A stretch of 64,000 nucleotides of DNA from Enterobacter sp. SA187 (GTDB lineage: Bacteria > Pseudomonadota > Gammaproteobacteria > Enterobacterales > Enterobacteriaceae): NCBI RefSeq assembly GCF_001888805.2, contig NZ_CP019113.1, positions 1,302,001 through 1,366,000 on the forward strand. The letters are read 5' to 3'. The notes beneath the pieces were generated by a model. It was given only the letters and a program-made list of their open reading frames with translations. It was not told where the DNA came from and searched no databases. Below, in pieces: positions 8,672 through 18,009 of this stretch. Every line of letters begins with the position of its first letter. The stretch's first letter is position 1. The translations under genes were made by a program, and so were the position numbers.

Positions 8672-10693
8672 ATGCGTTTGAACCCCGGACAACAACAAGC
8701 CGTCGAATTTGTCACCGGACCCTGTCTGGTGCTGGCGGGGGCCGGCTCCGGCAAAACCCGTGTGATCACCAATAAGATCGCGCACCTGATCCGTGGCTGC
8801 GGTTATCAGGCGCGACACATCGCGGCGGTAACCTTTACCAATAAAGCCGCGCGGGAAATGAAAGAGCGTGTCGGGCAGACGCTGGGACGTAAAGAGGCGC
8901 GCGGCCTGATGATCTCCACCTTCCATACGCTGGGGCTGGATATCATCAAGCGGGAATTCGCGGCGCTCGGCATGAAGTCCAACTTTTCCCTGTTTGACGA
9001 CACCGACCAGGTGGCGCTGCTCAAAGATCTGACCGAGGGGCTGATCGATGACGATAAAGTGGTGCTGCAACAGCTGATCTCGACGATCTCTAACTGGAAA
9101 AACGATCTTTGCACGCCCGCGCAGGCAGCGGCTCAGGCGAAAGGCGAGCGGGATCGTATCTTCGCCCACTGCTACGGCCTGTACGACGCGCACATGAAAG
9201 CCTGTAACGTGCTCGATTTTGACGATCTGATCCTGCTGCCGACGCTGCTGCTGCAGCGCAATGAAGAGGTTCGCGAGCGCTGGCAGAACAAGATCCGCTA
9301 TCTGCTGGTGGATGAATATCAGGACACCAACACCAGCCAGTACGAGCTGGTAAAACTACTGGTAGGCAGCCGCGCGCGCTTTACCGTGGTGGGGGATGAT
9401 GACCAGTCGATCTACTCCTGGCGCGGGGCGCGGCCGCAAAACCTGGTGCTGTTAAGCCAGGATTTCCCCGCTTTACAGGTGATCAAGCTGGAGCAGAATT
9501 ACCGCTCATCCGGACGCATTCTGAAAGCGGCGAACATCCTTATCGCCAATAACCCGCACGTGTTTGAAAAGCGGCTGTTCTCCGAACTGGGCTACGGCAC
9601 CGAGCTGAAAGTGCTGACGGCCAATAATGAAGATCACGAAGCGGAGCGCGTCACCGGCGAGCTGATTGCACATCACTTCATCCAGAAAACGCAGTACAAA
9701 GATTACGCCATTCTCTATCGCGGTAATCATCAGTCCCGCGTGTTCGAAAAATTCCTTATGCAGAACCGCATTCCGTACCGCATCTCCGGCGGCACGTCGT
9801 TTTTCTCACGTCCGGAAATCAAAGATCTGCTCGCTTATCTGCGCGTGCTGACCAATACCGACGACGACAGCGCTTTCCTGCGCATTGTGAACACGCCGAA
9901 GCGGGAAATTGGCTCTGCTACCCTCCAGAAGCTGGGCGAGTGGGCCAACACGCGCAACAAAAGCCTGTTCGCCGCCAGCTTCGACATGGGCCTGACCCAG
10001 ACGCTGACCGGGCGCGGGTATGAATCGCTGACCCGCTTTACCCACTGGCTGGGTGAAGTGCAGCGCCTGTCCGAGCGCGATCCCATCGCGGCGGTGCGCG
10101 ATCTGATCCACGGCATCAACTATGAATCCTGGCTGTATGAAACCTCACCCAGCCCGAAAGCCGCTGAAATGCGCATGAAAAACGTCAACACGCTGTTCAG
10201 CTGGATGACGGAAATGCTCGAAGGTAGCGATATTGATGAGCCGATGACCCTGACGCAGGTGGTGACGCGCTTTACCCTGCGCGACATGATGGAGCGCGGC
10301 GAAAGCGATGAAGAGTCCGACCAGGTGCAGCTGATGACGCTGCACGCCTCGAAAGGTCTGGAGTTTCCGTACGTGTTTATGGTGGGAATGGAAGAAGGCT
10401 TCCTGCCGCACCAGAGCAGCATTGATGAAGACAATATCGAAGAAGAGCGCCGCCTGGCCTATGTTGGCATCACCCGCGCGCAAAAGGAGCTGACCTTCAC
10501 GCTGTGCAAAGAGCGTCGTCAGTACGGCGAACTGGTGCGCCCGGAGCCGAGCCGTTTTCTGCTCGAACTGCCGCAGGACGATGTGATCTGGGAGCAGGAG
10601 CGCAAAGTGGTCAGCGCCGAAGAGCGGATGCACAAAGGCCAGGCGAACCTGGCCAGTATCAAAGCGATGCTGGCAAAATCGAAAGCGAAATAA
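8672..10693 (+). CDS. rep: ATP-dependent 3'-5' DNA helicase Rep
   Basis: Superfamily 1A helicase that clears protein roadblocks ahead of the replisome and assists restart. 673 residues with the ATG at 8672 (MRLNPGQQQAVEF). An in-frame TTG 15 bases earlier is possible but does not match the family start. Walker A GAGSGKT is at residues 23-29, the DEYQDTN Walker B/motif II begins at about residue 214, and motifs GDDDQSIYSWRGA and the late helicase block (LMTLHASKGLEFPYV) are present. In E. coli gppA and rhlB follow; here the convergent malS begins 34 bases downstream. Confidence 0.97.
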   Translation: MRLNPGQQQAVEFVTGPCLVLAGAGSGKTRVITNKIAHLIRGCGYQARHIAAVTFTNKAAREMKERVGQTLGRKEARGLMISTFHTLGLDIIKREFAALGMKSNFSLFDDTDQVALLKDLTEGLIDDDKVVLQQLISTISNWKNDLCTPAQAAAQAKGERDRIFAHCYGLYDAHMKACNVLDFDDLILLPTLLLQRNEEVRERWQNKIRYLLVDEYQDTNTSQYELVKLLVGSRARFTVVGDDDQSIYSWRGARPQNLVLLSQDFPALQVIKLEQNYRSSGRILKAANILIANNPHVFEKRLFSELGYGTELKVLTANNEDHEAERVTGELIAHHFIQKTQYKDYAILYRGNHQSRVFEKFLMQNRIPYRISGGTSFFSRPEIKDLLAYLRVLTNTDDDSAFLRIVNTPKREIGSATLQKLGEWANTRNKSLFAASFDMGLTQTLTGRGYESLTRFTHWLGEVQRLSERDPIAAVRDLIHGINYESWLYETSPSPKAAEMRMKNVNTLFSWMTEMLEGSDIDEPMTLTQVVTRFTLRDMMERGESDEESDQVQLMTLHASKGLEFPYVFMVGMEEGFLPHQSSIDEDNIEEERRLAYVGITRAQKELTFTLCKERRQYGELVRPEPSRFLLELPQDDVIWEQERKVVSAEERMHKGQANLASIKAMLAKSKAK

Positions 10694-10716
10694 TCCCTCC
10701 GCCTGTGCAGAGGGAT
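10693..10716. terminator. Bidirectional hairpin between rep and malS
   Basis: ATCCCTC (10693-10699) pairs perfectly with GAGGGAT (10710-10716) around a 10-nt loop. It lies exactly between the converging rep and malS stop codons. There is no long U tract on either side, so termination strength is uncertain. This 34-bp gap is also the join between two gene blocks that are far apart in E. coli. Confidence 0.55.
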
Positions 10717-10727
10717 CAATCACACGG

Positions 10728-12758
10728 TTACTGCTGCCCCGCCCACACCACCATCACTTTATCGTCGCCCGCTTCACGGGTAAAACCATAGCCCTGCGGC
10801 ATGGAAAGCGTGGTTTGCTTACCCATGCCGATAGCCGGATGGCGGGCGCGGAACTGCCCCAGCCGCTGCCAGTGGGCGACACGCGGCGCAGCGCTGCCGG
10901 TCACATCCTGCCAGTTCATATCCGAACGCGTGCCCTGGAGCGGATCCGAGCCGGTGGGTCCGAACGGTCGTCCGGACTCGTCGCCGTAAAAAATCTGCAC
11001 CGCGCCGGGCGTCAGCAACAGCAGTTCAGCCGCCCGCTGATCCGCTTCGCGGAACAGCCGCGTATCGTGGGATGACAAATAACTCAGCACGTTAAAACGC
11101 TGTAGCTTGTCGGCCATCTGCTGCCACGTCAGATCGATGCTGGCGAAGCAATCCGCCGCTTTCGCCGCCTGCTCCTGATAATCAAAATTGATCATCGCAT
11201 CGAATCCATGACGGTAATAGCTGCTCTCCATGACGCCGTGGCCCCAGGCTTCGCCGGTCATCCAGAAAGGCGCGTCATCGCGTTTTTTCTGCGGGTTGGC
11301 CTGCTTCCACTCTGCCAGCGCTTGAGTCGCCTGGGTTTTCAACTGCTGTAAGGTGGCCATATCCACATGCTTGGCGGTATCGACACGGAAACCGTCAATG
11401 CCGTACTCCCGCACCCAGTCGCTCAGCCAGCGGGTGAGGTAATCACGCGGCGTGAAGCCGTCGATAGCTTTCGCGCGGGTATCCGGCTTGTGCTGATAAA
11501 ACACTGGCAGTCCGGAGGGAGTGGTCGACTCGGTTTTCAGATCCGGTAAAAACGCCAGCGACATGGTGAGATCGTCGAAGCCGGGATTATCGTAATCGCC
11601 AATATCGGTGCGCACCCAGGCTTTGCCCCACCAGTTTTGCCAGGCGTTTTTATCGCTGAAGTTGATGTAATCATTAAAGCTGTGCCAGTTCTGTCCGGCG
11701 GCGGGCTTCCAGTCTGTCCAGCGCTCGCCGAGCACTTTTTTACGCTCCTCGCCCTGCACATAGAGCGCGCCGAACTGATACTGCTGCATATCGGCCAGGG
11801 TCGCGTAACCGGTATGGTTTACCACCACGTCAAACAGGATGCGGATGCCGCGCTGGTGCGCTTCATCCACCAGCGTGCGCAGATCCGCTTCGCTGCCCAT
11901 GTTGGCATCAAGCATCGTCCAGTCCTGGATGTAATAGCCATGATAGGCGTAATGCGGGAAATCGCCTTTGGTGCCGCCGCCCACCCAGCCGTGGATCTGC
12001 TCGAAGGGCGCGCTGATCCACAGCGCATTGACGCCGAGCTGCGAGAGGTAATCCAGCTTTTGCGTCAGCCCTTTCAGATCGCCGCCATGAAAAGTGCCGA
12101 TCTCTTCCATGCCGTCTTTGTGGCGGCCATAGCTGTTGTCATTGGCCGGATCGCCGTTTACGAAACGATCGGTCAGCACAAAATAGACGGTGGCGTTATG
12201 CCAGTCGAAGGGCGCGGTGGCGTCGGTTTCCGCGCGCTCAAGCAGCAGCAGACCGTCACTGTTCGCATCGGGCAGCAGGGTGATTTTTCCCTGTTTGACC
12301 GTGGCGGTTTGCTGACTGTAGAAATCGCGCACCACGCTGCCTTCGGCAAAGGTTTTACTGACGTCCAGGGTAAGGGGTTTGCCGTCCCATTTCGGACACT
12401 GGCGCGTTACCGCTGCGGCGCTGGTCTGCGGCGCGCTCTTCACCGTCAGCATCAATGTTGGCGTACCGGAACGGGTATCCAGTTGCAGCTGATAATCGCC
12501 ATCGCGGAACACACGCCACTGCGGCGGCGTACCGGAACAGGGCTGCAAAGAGAGCATTTGGTTGAGTCTTGGCGTATCGACTGGCTGCCAGCACTGTTGA
12601 TCAAGCTTCAGGGTTAACGGATAAGCGCCTTTTTTCAGCGGCGCGTCGCTGCGATAAACCCCCGATCCGGCATCGCTAAAGGCGGGGAAACCGGGGGATG
12701 TCCAGTCTGACCAGGCCACCGTGGGCAGCAGCAATAATAGGAGGGCTGAACGTTTCAT
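10728..12758 (-). CDS. malS: Periplasmic alpha-amylase
   Basis: Secreted GH13 alpha-amylase that cleaves maltodextrins in the periplasm and releases mainly maltohexaose for the maltose transporter. 676 residues with a signal peptide (MKRSALLLLLLPTVAWS). An N-terminal beta-rich domain of about 170 residues precedes the GH13 barrel. Catalytic positions are D460 (DGFRVDTAKH) and E503 (MTGEAWGHG), with the SSHDTR motif supplying the third acid. It is divergent from bax. In E. coli avtA lies beyond the malS 3' end; here rep does. Confidence 0.96.
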   Translation of the reverse strand: MKRSALLLLLLPTVAWSDWTSPGFPAFSDAGSGVYRSDAPLKKGAYPLTLKLDQQCWQPVDTPRLNQMLSLQPCSGTPPQWRVFRDGDYQLQLDTRSGTPTLMLTVKSAPQTSAAAVTRQCPKWDGKPLTLDVSKTFAEGSVVRDFYSQQTATVKQGKITLLPDANSDGLLLLERAETDATAPFDWHNATVYFVLTDRFVNGDPANDNSYGRHKDGMEEIGTFHGGDLKGLTQKLDYLSQLGVNALWISAPFEQIHGWVGGGTKGDFPHYAYHGYYIQDWTMLDANMGSEADLRTLVDEAHQRGIRILFDVVVNHTGYATLADMQQYQFGALYVQGEERKKVLGERWTDWKPAAGQNWHSFNDYINFSDKNAWQNWWGKAWVRTDIGDYDNPGFDDLTMSLAFLPDLKTESTTPSGLPVFYQHKPDTRAKAIDGFTPRDYLTRWLSDWVREYGIDGFRVDTAKHVDMATLQQLKTQATQALAEWKQANPQKKRDDAPFWMTGEAWGHGVMESSYYRHGFDAMINFDYQEQAAKAADCFASIDLTWQQMADKLQRFNVLSYLSSHDTRLFREADQRAAELLLLTPGAVQIFYGDESGRPFGPTGSDPLQGTRSDMNWQDVTGSAAPRVAHWQRLGQFRARHPAIGMGKQTTLSMPQGYGFTREAGDDKVMVVWAGQQ

Positions 12759-12814
12759 TCGGGGTTCCTGTCGGATGATTTTTGCCCAGTGTGCCAGAAG
12801 AGGCTGGCGGGTAA

Positions 12815-12859
12815 CTCATCCCGATGAGCGCTTACGCAGGGGTGAGGCGAAAGGGTGAG
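12815..12859. promoter_or_regulatory. Candidate MalT boxes upstream of malS
   Basis: E. coli malS belongs to the MalT regulon, whose boxes resemble GGGGATGAGG. On the minus strand GGGATGAG lies at 12815-12822, about 57 bp upstream of the malS start. Similar plus-strand sequences GGGGTGAGG (12839-12847) and GGGTGAG (12853-12859) follow. Spacing and orientation fit a cluster of MalT sites, but the boxes are short and degenerate, so this is tentative. The rest of the 315-bp gap (12759-13073) up to bax shows no other feature I can name. Confidence 0.4.
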
Positions 12860-13073
12860 TGATCTGCTTCAAAAAACGGCAACAATTTGCGATAAACGCT
12901 GCATTTCGTGCATAATTTATACGCTGAAACGGATTAGCTGATGACACGCATTCGGAAATCGCTTATTCATTGTGTGTCAATAAAAGGGTATTTTTGATAT
13001 GATTTGAGATTCCGCTCTCAAAATTGTGAATCAAATAAGGTGTTGGAATGCAACAATCCGACCTGGAGACCTG

Positions 13074-13901
13074 ATGATAACGACTCCCATACGACGATAT
13101 GGGGTAACGATTCTAATGTTTCTCACCCTGGTATTTTCCGGTGAGGTGCTTGCCAAGACGCACGAAAAAACAGCGAGTCATAAAACCCCGATAACCAAAC
13201 AGATAAGTAAGAAGCAGGCTAGCAGTAAACAAGAGTATTCTCGCAATAGTGCAAAGAGTAGTTCACTTCCTGATTTGCGAAAATACCCTTCCGGGACACC
13301 AAGAAAAAAAGCGTTTCTCCGGACGGTCATGCCTTATATTACGAGTCAAAACGCAACGATCGCCGCTGAACGTAACTGGTTGATGTCAAAACAGTACGAA
13401 AGCCAGTGGTCGTCGGCCGAGCGCGCGCGCCTGAAGGATATTGCCAAACGCTATAAAGTGAACTGGTCGGGCAATACCCGCCGTATTCCGTGGAATACGC
13501 TGCTGGATCGCGTCGACATCATTCCGGACAGCATGGTGGCGACCATGGCCGCAGCAGAAAGCGGCTGGGGAACCTCTAAGCTGGCGCGTAGCAACAATAA
13601 CCTGTTCGGCATGAAGTGCATGAAAGGTCACTGTACGAACGCGCCCGGCAAGGTGAAAGGCTACTCCCAGTTTGCTTCGGTGAAAGAGTCAGTGAACGCC
13701 TACGTGGTTAACCTGAATACGCACCCGGCGTATAAGTCGTTCCGTAAGTCCCGCGCGCAGCTGCGCAAAGCGGACCAGGAAGTGACGGCGAGCAATATGA
13801 TCCATAAGCTCAAAGGCTATTCCACGCAGGGCAAGCGCTACAACAACTATCTGTTTGCCATGTATCAGGACAATCAGCGACTGATTGCCGCCCACATGTA
13901 A
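13074..13901 (+). CDS. bax: Bax protein, glucosaminidase-like
   Basis: 275-residue exported protein with a C-terminal endo-beta-N-acetylglucosaminidase-like fold (PF01832-type), presumably acting on peptidoglycan; the physiological role is poorly defined. The signal sequence is MITTPIRRYGVTILMFLTLVFSGEVLAK, followed by a Lys/Ser/Thr-rich linker to about residue 70. The catalytic region includes MVATMAAAESGWGTSKLA and NNLFGMKCMKG. The start at 13074 has a CTGGAGACC ribosome-binding site; a longer frame from 13026 lacks one. It sits next to malS as in E. coli. Confidence 0.93.
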   Translation: MITTPIRRYGVTILMFLTLVFSGEVLAKTHEKTASHKTPITKQISKKQASSKQEYSRNSAKSSSLPDLRKYPSGTPRKKAFLRTVMPYITSQNATIAAERNWLMSKQYESQWSSAERARLKDIAKRYKVNWSGNTRRIPWNTLLDRVDIIPDSMVATMAAAESGWGTSKLARSNNNLFGMKCMKGHCTNAPGKVKGYSQFASVKESVNAYVVNLNTHPAYKSFRKSRAQLRKADQEVTASNMIHKLKGYSTQGKRYNNYLFAMYQDNQRLIAAHM

Positions 13902-13904
13902 ACG

Positions 13905-13936
13905 AAAACGCCTTCCAGCCGGAAGGCGTTTTTTTT
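13905..13936. terminator. Bidirectional terminator bax / xylR
   Basis: AAAACGCCTTCC pairs with GGAAGGCGTTTT around a 4-nt loop and is followed by a run of eight T on the plus strand; the complementary A run serves xylR on the minus strand. A classical intrinsic terminator between converging bax and xylR. Confidence 0.9.
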
Positions 13937-13952
13937 CGTCAGGCAATAACGG

Positions 13953-15131
13953 CTACATCATCACTTCACTGTACCGGTCCCGGTAATCTTTCGGCGTGGT
14001 GTCGTACTCCTTCCTGAATACCGAATAGAAATACTGCAACGACGGATAACCGCACATCTGTGAGATCTCGTTAATGGACAGCGAGGTGGAAATCAGCAGG
14101 CTGCGGGCTTTCTCCAGTTTTTCAGCGTGGATCACCGCGTGAATGGTTTCACCGACTTCCTCTTTAAAGCGCTTTTCCAGATTCGATCGGGAAATGCCGA
14201 CCGCGTCCAACACCTGATCCACCTTGATCCCTTTGCAGGCGTGATTGCGGATATAGTGCATGGCCTGGATCACCGCGGGATCGCTCAGCGATCGGTAATC
14301 CGTCGAACGCCGCTCCACCACGCGCACCGGCGGCACCAGCAATCGCTGTAACGGCAATGGCTCATTATCCAGCAGACGGTGCAGTAGTTTCGCTGCCTGA
14401 TAGCCCATTTGCCGTGTTCCCTGCGCCACTGACGAGAGTGCCACGCGCGACAGATAACGCGTCAGCTCTTCGTTATCAATACCGATCACGCACAGTTTTT
14501 CCGGCACAGGAATATGCAGATGCTCGCACACCTGCAAGACATGGCGGGCGCGCGCGTCGGTGACGGCGATAATGCCGGTCTGCGGCGGCAGGGTTTGCAG
14601 CCAGTCGGCCAGTCGGTTTTGCGCGTGCTGCCAGTTCTCCGGCGCGGTTTCCAGCCCCTGATACACCACGCCGCGATATTTCTCCTGCGCCACCAGCTGG
14701 CAGAACGCATACTCCCGCTCCACCGCCCAGCGCTTGCCGCTGGAGGCGGGCAGGCCGTAAAAGGCGAAACGCTGTACGCCTTTCTCTTTTAAATGCAAAA
14801 AGGCGCTTTCAACCAGCGCATGATTATCGGTGGCGATGTAATGCACCGGCGGATAGTTATCCGCCCGATGGTACGAACCGCCCACGCCGACGATGGGCAC
14901 ATTAACCCCGGCCAGCAACCGCTGGATCTCGTCGTCATCGTAGTCAGCGATAACGCCATCCCCCAGCCATTCGCGGATATTGTCGATACGGGTGCGAAAA
15001 TCTTCCTCAATAAAAATATCCCACTCGGACTGCGACGCCTGCAAATATTCACCCACGCCTTCGACAACCTGGCGGTCATAGGCTTTATTGGCATTGAATA
15101 ACAACGTAATGCGGTGGCGCTTTTCAAACAT
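13953..15131 (-). CDS. xylR: Xylose-responsive activator
   Basis: Activator of xylAB and xylFGHR that responds to D-xylose. 392 residues. The N-terminal ~280 residues form a LacI/PBP-type ligand-binding domain (FEKRHRITLLFNANKAYDRQVVEG...) and the C-terminal ~100 residues are an AraC-type double helix-turn-helix (HACKGIKVDQVLDAVGISRS, then SINEISQMCGYPSLQYF). It lies 103 bp downstream of xylH on the same strand; E. coli xylR has its own weak promoter there, and the same is likely here. Confidence 0.96.
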   Translation of the reverse strand: MFEKRHRITLLFNANKAYDRQVVEGVGEYLQASQSEWDIFIEEDFRTRIDNIREWLGDGVIADYDDDEIQRLLAGVNVPIVGVGGSYHRADNYPPVHYIATDNHALVESAFLHLKEKGVQRFAFYGLPASSGKRWAVEREYAFCQLVAQEKYRGVVYQGLETAPENWQHAQNRLADWLQTLPPQTGIIAVTDARARHVLQVCEHLHIPVPEKLCVIGIDNEELTRYLSRVALSSVAQGTRQMGYQAAKLLHRLLDNEPLPLQRLLVPPVRVVERRSTDYRSLSDPAVIQAMHYIRNHACKGIKVDQVLDAVGISRSNLEKRFKEEVGETIHAVIHAEKLEKARSLLISTSLSINEISQMCGYPSLQYFYSVFRKEYDTTPKDYRDRYSEVMM

Positions 15132-15234
15132 GTTGGTCTCTTATTCAGTAGAACACTACGTCTGCTTACCACATTCAGCACACTGCCGGAAAAATTTCCT
15201 CCGGCAGTGTGATCATCCCTGAGATTTCATTACC

Positions 15235-16416
15235 TTATGCGCGACGTTTGGTGGCGGAATCCATCCATACCGCCAGCAACAAAATCGCCCCTTTCACGAT
15301 GTACTGCCAGAACGTCGGCACGTCCATCATGCTCATACCATTATCCAGTGACGCCATAATGAACGCCCCCATCACCGCACCCGCCACGCTGCCAATACCG
15401 CCAGCCAGGCTGGTGCCGCCGATCACACAGGCAGCGATGGCATCAAGCTCTGCGATGTTGCCCGCTGAAGGCGAACCGGCCCCCAGTCGTGAACTCAGGA
15501 TCAAACCGGCGATAGCCACCATCAGGCCGTTGATGGCGAACACCGCCAGCTTAGTGCGCTCCACGTTAATACCGGAAAGGCGCGCCGCCTCGATGTTGCC
15601 GCCGATGGCATAGATGCGGCGGCCAAAGGCGGTGCGTGTCGCCATAAACATTCCGGCGAGCAGCAGGAAGGTGAGGATCAGCACCGGCGTCGGCACGCCA
15701 CGGTAATCGTTCAGCAGCCAGATGGCCCCCAGCACGATCACTGCAATCAGCGCCTGGCGGCCCACGACTGAAGACGACGCGCCAGCGCTAAGTCCCAGCG
15801 CCTGGCGGCGCATCCGTCCGCGCCACTGCCATAGCGTGAAAGCAACCAGCCCCAGCGCGCCGACGCCAAAGCCGACGACGTCCGGCAGATAGCTTTGACC
15901 AATCTGCGACATGGCAGCGCTGGTGGGCGACACGGTGGTACCGTTGGTGATGCCGATCAGCACGCCGCGAAAGGCGAGCATCCCGGCGAGGGTGACGATA
16001 AACGACGGCACTTTACGGTACGCCACCCACCAGCCGTTCCAGGTACCGAGCAGCAGGCCCAGCACCAGCGTTACCACAATGGTCAGCGGCAGCGGCCAGC
16101 CCAGCCAGACGTCGAAAATGGCCGCCACGCCGCCCAGCAGCCCCATCATCGAGCCGACCGAGAGATCGATCTCCGCGGAAATAATCACAAACACCATGCC
16201 CACCGCCAGAATGCCGGTGATCGCCGTCTGGCGCAGCAGGTTGGAGACATTACGCGCGCTCAGGTACGAGCCGTCGGTCATCCAGGTGAAAAACAGCATG
16301 ATCACCACTATCGCGGCAATCATCACGAATACCTGCAAATTCAGTGATTTCAGTCCGCCGAAGGTAACAGGCTGCGGCGCGGACACCTTGAGTTCAGATG
16401 GGTTGGTTTTCGACAT
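15235..16416 (-). CDS. xylH: D-xylose ABC transporter permease
   Basis: Inner-membrane permease of the XylFGH high-affinity xylose importer. 393 residues with about ten hydrophobic segments, and the family signature EIDLSVGSMMGLLGG near residue 95. The start overlaps the 3' end of xylG by 23 bases (xylG ends at 16394), which suggests coupled translation so that permease and ATPase are made together. Confidence 0.96.
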   Translation of the reverse strand: MSKTNPSELKVSAPQPVTFGGLKSLNLQVFVMIAAIVVIMLFFTWMTDGSYLSARNVSNLLRQTAITGILAVGMVFVIISAEIDLSVGSMMGLLGGVAAIFDVWLGWPLPLTIVVTLVLGLLLGTWNGWWVAYRKVPSFIVTLAGMLAFRGVLIGITNGTTVSPTSAAMSQIGQSYLPDVVGFGVGALGLVAFTLWQWRGRMRRQALGLSAGASSSVVGRQALIAVIVLGAIWLLNDYRGVPTPVLILTFLLLAGMFMATRTAFGRRIYAIGGNIEAARLSGINVERTKLAVFAINGLMVAIAGLILSSRLGAGSPSAGNIAELDAIAACVIGGTSLAGGIGSVAGAVMGAFIMASLDNGMSMMDVPTFWQYIVKGAILLLAVWMDSATKRRA

Positions 16417-17935
16417 GATGTTCGCTCCTCAGCGCCGCTTCCATAACCTGTTCCTGGGTCAGATGATGATTGATGAGATTGGCCTTAAGCCTGCCTTCGT
16501 GCATGACCAGCACCCGATCGCTGAGGCCCAGCACTTCCGGAAGCTCCGATGAAATGACAATGACGGCGATGCCCTGTTGCACAAGCTGATTGATAAGTTT
16601 GTAGATCTCGTATTTCGCGCCAATATCAATGCCGCGCGTGGGTTCATCGAGGATCAAAATGCGCGGGTTGAGCAGCAGACAGCGCGCCAGAATCGCCTTC
16701 TGCTGATTGCCGCCGCTCAGGCGGCCAATCGCCAGCTCCGGCGAGGAGGTTTTCACCTTCAGCCGTGCCAGTGACTGCAAAATACATTGCTGCTCGGCGG
16801 CATCGTCGAGGCTGGTGAGCGGGCCGGAAAACTGATCCAGCGCGGCGAGGGTGATATTTTTACCCACCGCCATCACCGGCACGATGCCGTCTTTTTTGCG
16901 GTCTTCCGGCACCATCGCAATGCCGTGGCGAATGGCTTCCTGACAGTTACGGATCTGCACCGGCTGACCATCAATAAATACCCGTCCTTCATGACGCCCC
17001 GGCCAGACGCCAAACAGGCACTGGACCGCTTCGGTACGCCCGGCGCCGACCAGCCCGGCGATGCCTAAAATCTCGCCGCGCTTAAGGGAAAAGGAGACGT
17101 CGTTGACGCGCTTAATATGCCGGTTGACCGGATGCCAGGCGGTCAGATGCTCGACGCGCAGGATCTCGTCGCCGGTAGTATGGGGTTCATTCGGGTAAAG
17201 GGCGGTCAGTTCGCGACCGACCATCATGGTGATAATGTCATCCTCACTCATTCCGGCAGCCTCGCGGGTGCCGATATGCTGCCCGTCGCGGATCACGCAG
17301 ATAACGTCTGAAATGGCTTTCACTTCATTCAGCTTGTGCGAGATATAGATGCAGGCGATGCCGTGGTGTTGCAGATCGCGAATAATATCAAGCAGCACCG
17401 CGGTTTCCTGCTCCGTCAGCGAGGCAGTAGGCTCGTCGAGGATCAACAGGCGCACCTGCTTGTTCAGCGCCTTGGCGATCTCCACCAGTTGCTGCTGCCC
17501 GAGACCCAGGTCGCCCACACGGGTATCGGGAGAAATGGCGAGGCTGACCTGCGCCAGTAATTTCTGGCAGCGCAGCGTCATAGTGTCGTAATCCATCACC
17601 CCGTGATGGGTGATTTCGGCACCGAGGAAGATATTTTCCAGCACGGTGAGGTGTTTCACCAGCGCCAGTTCCTGATGAATAATGGCGATGCCTTTGCGCT
17701 CTGTATCGCGAATATGGCTGGCCTCGATCGTTTCGCCCGCAAAAACGATGTCGCCGTCATAGCTGCCAAAGGGATAAATCCCGCACAGCACTTTCATCAG
17801 GGTGGATTTACCGGAACCATTCTCGCCGCACAGGGACAATACTTCTCCGGCGTTCAGTTGCAGGCTGACATTATCCACGGCTTTCACTGCGCCAAAGGCC
17901 TTGGTAATGTTTTTCATCTCAAGTAAATAAGGCAT
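16394..17935 (-). CDS. xylG: D-xylose ABC transporter ATP-binding protein
   Basis: Double-ABC ATPase (513 residues) that powers XylH. The first nucleotide-binding domain has Walker A GENGSGKST at about residue 38 and signature LGLGQQQLVEIAKAL. The second has RLSGGNQQKAILARCL and Walker B LILDEPTRGID, with the degenerate second Walker A GLVGAGRTE typical of sugar ABC ATPases. The start ATG at 17933-17935 matches the E. coli protein (MPYLLEMKNITKAFG). It follows xylF by 74 bp that contain a strong hairpin. Confidence 0.96.
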   Translation of the reverse strand: MPYLLEMKNITKAFGAVKAVDNVSLQLNAGEVLSLCGENGSGKSTLMKVLCGIYPFGSYDGDIVFAGETIEASHIRDTERKGIAIIHQELALVKHLTVLENIFLGAEITHHGVMDYDTMTLRCQKLLAQVSLAISPDTRVGDLGLGQQQLVEIAKALNKQVRLLILDEPTASLTEQETAVLLDIIRDLQHHGIACIYISHKLNEVKAISDVICVIRDGQHIGTREAAGMSEDDIITMMVGRELTALYPNEPHTTGDEILRVEHLTAWHPVNRHIKRVNDVSFSLKRGEILGIAGLVGAGRTEAVQCLFGVWPGRHEGRVFIDGQPVQIRNCQEAIRHGIAMVPEDRKKDGIVPVMAVGKNITLAALDQFSGPLTSLDDAAEQQCILQSLARLKVKTSSPELAIGRLSGGNQQKAILARCLLLNPRILILDEPTRGIDIGAKYEIYKLINQLVQQGIAVIVISSELPEVLGLSDRVLVMHEGRLKANLINHHLTQEQVMEAALRSEHHVENQPI

Positions 17936-17974
17936 ACCCGCTCCGCATAAGGCCAAGGATAACAGTATTTGAAA

Positions 17975-18001
17975 CGCTTCCCCGTACCGGACGGGGAAGC
18001 G
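17975..18001 (-). terminator. Intercistronic stem-loop xylF / xylG
   Basis: CGCTTCCCCGT (17975-17985) pairs perfectly with ACGGGGAAGCG (17991-18001): an 11-bp GC-rich stem with a 5-nt loop. It lies just after the xylF stop and before xylG, and on the minus strand is followed by TTTC. It most likely acts as a leaky terminator and 3' barrier to exonucleases, giving more binding protein (XylF) than XylG/XylH. Confidence 0.75.
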
Positions 18002-18009
18002 CACAAAGA

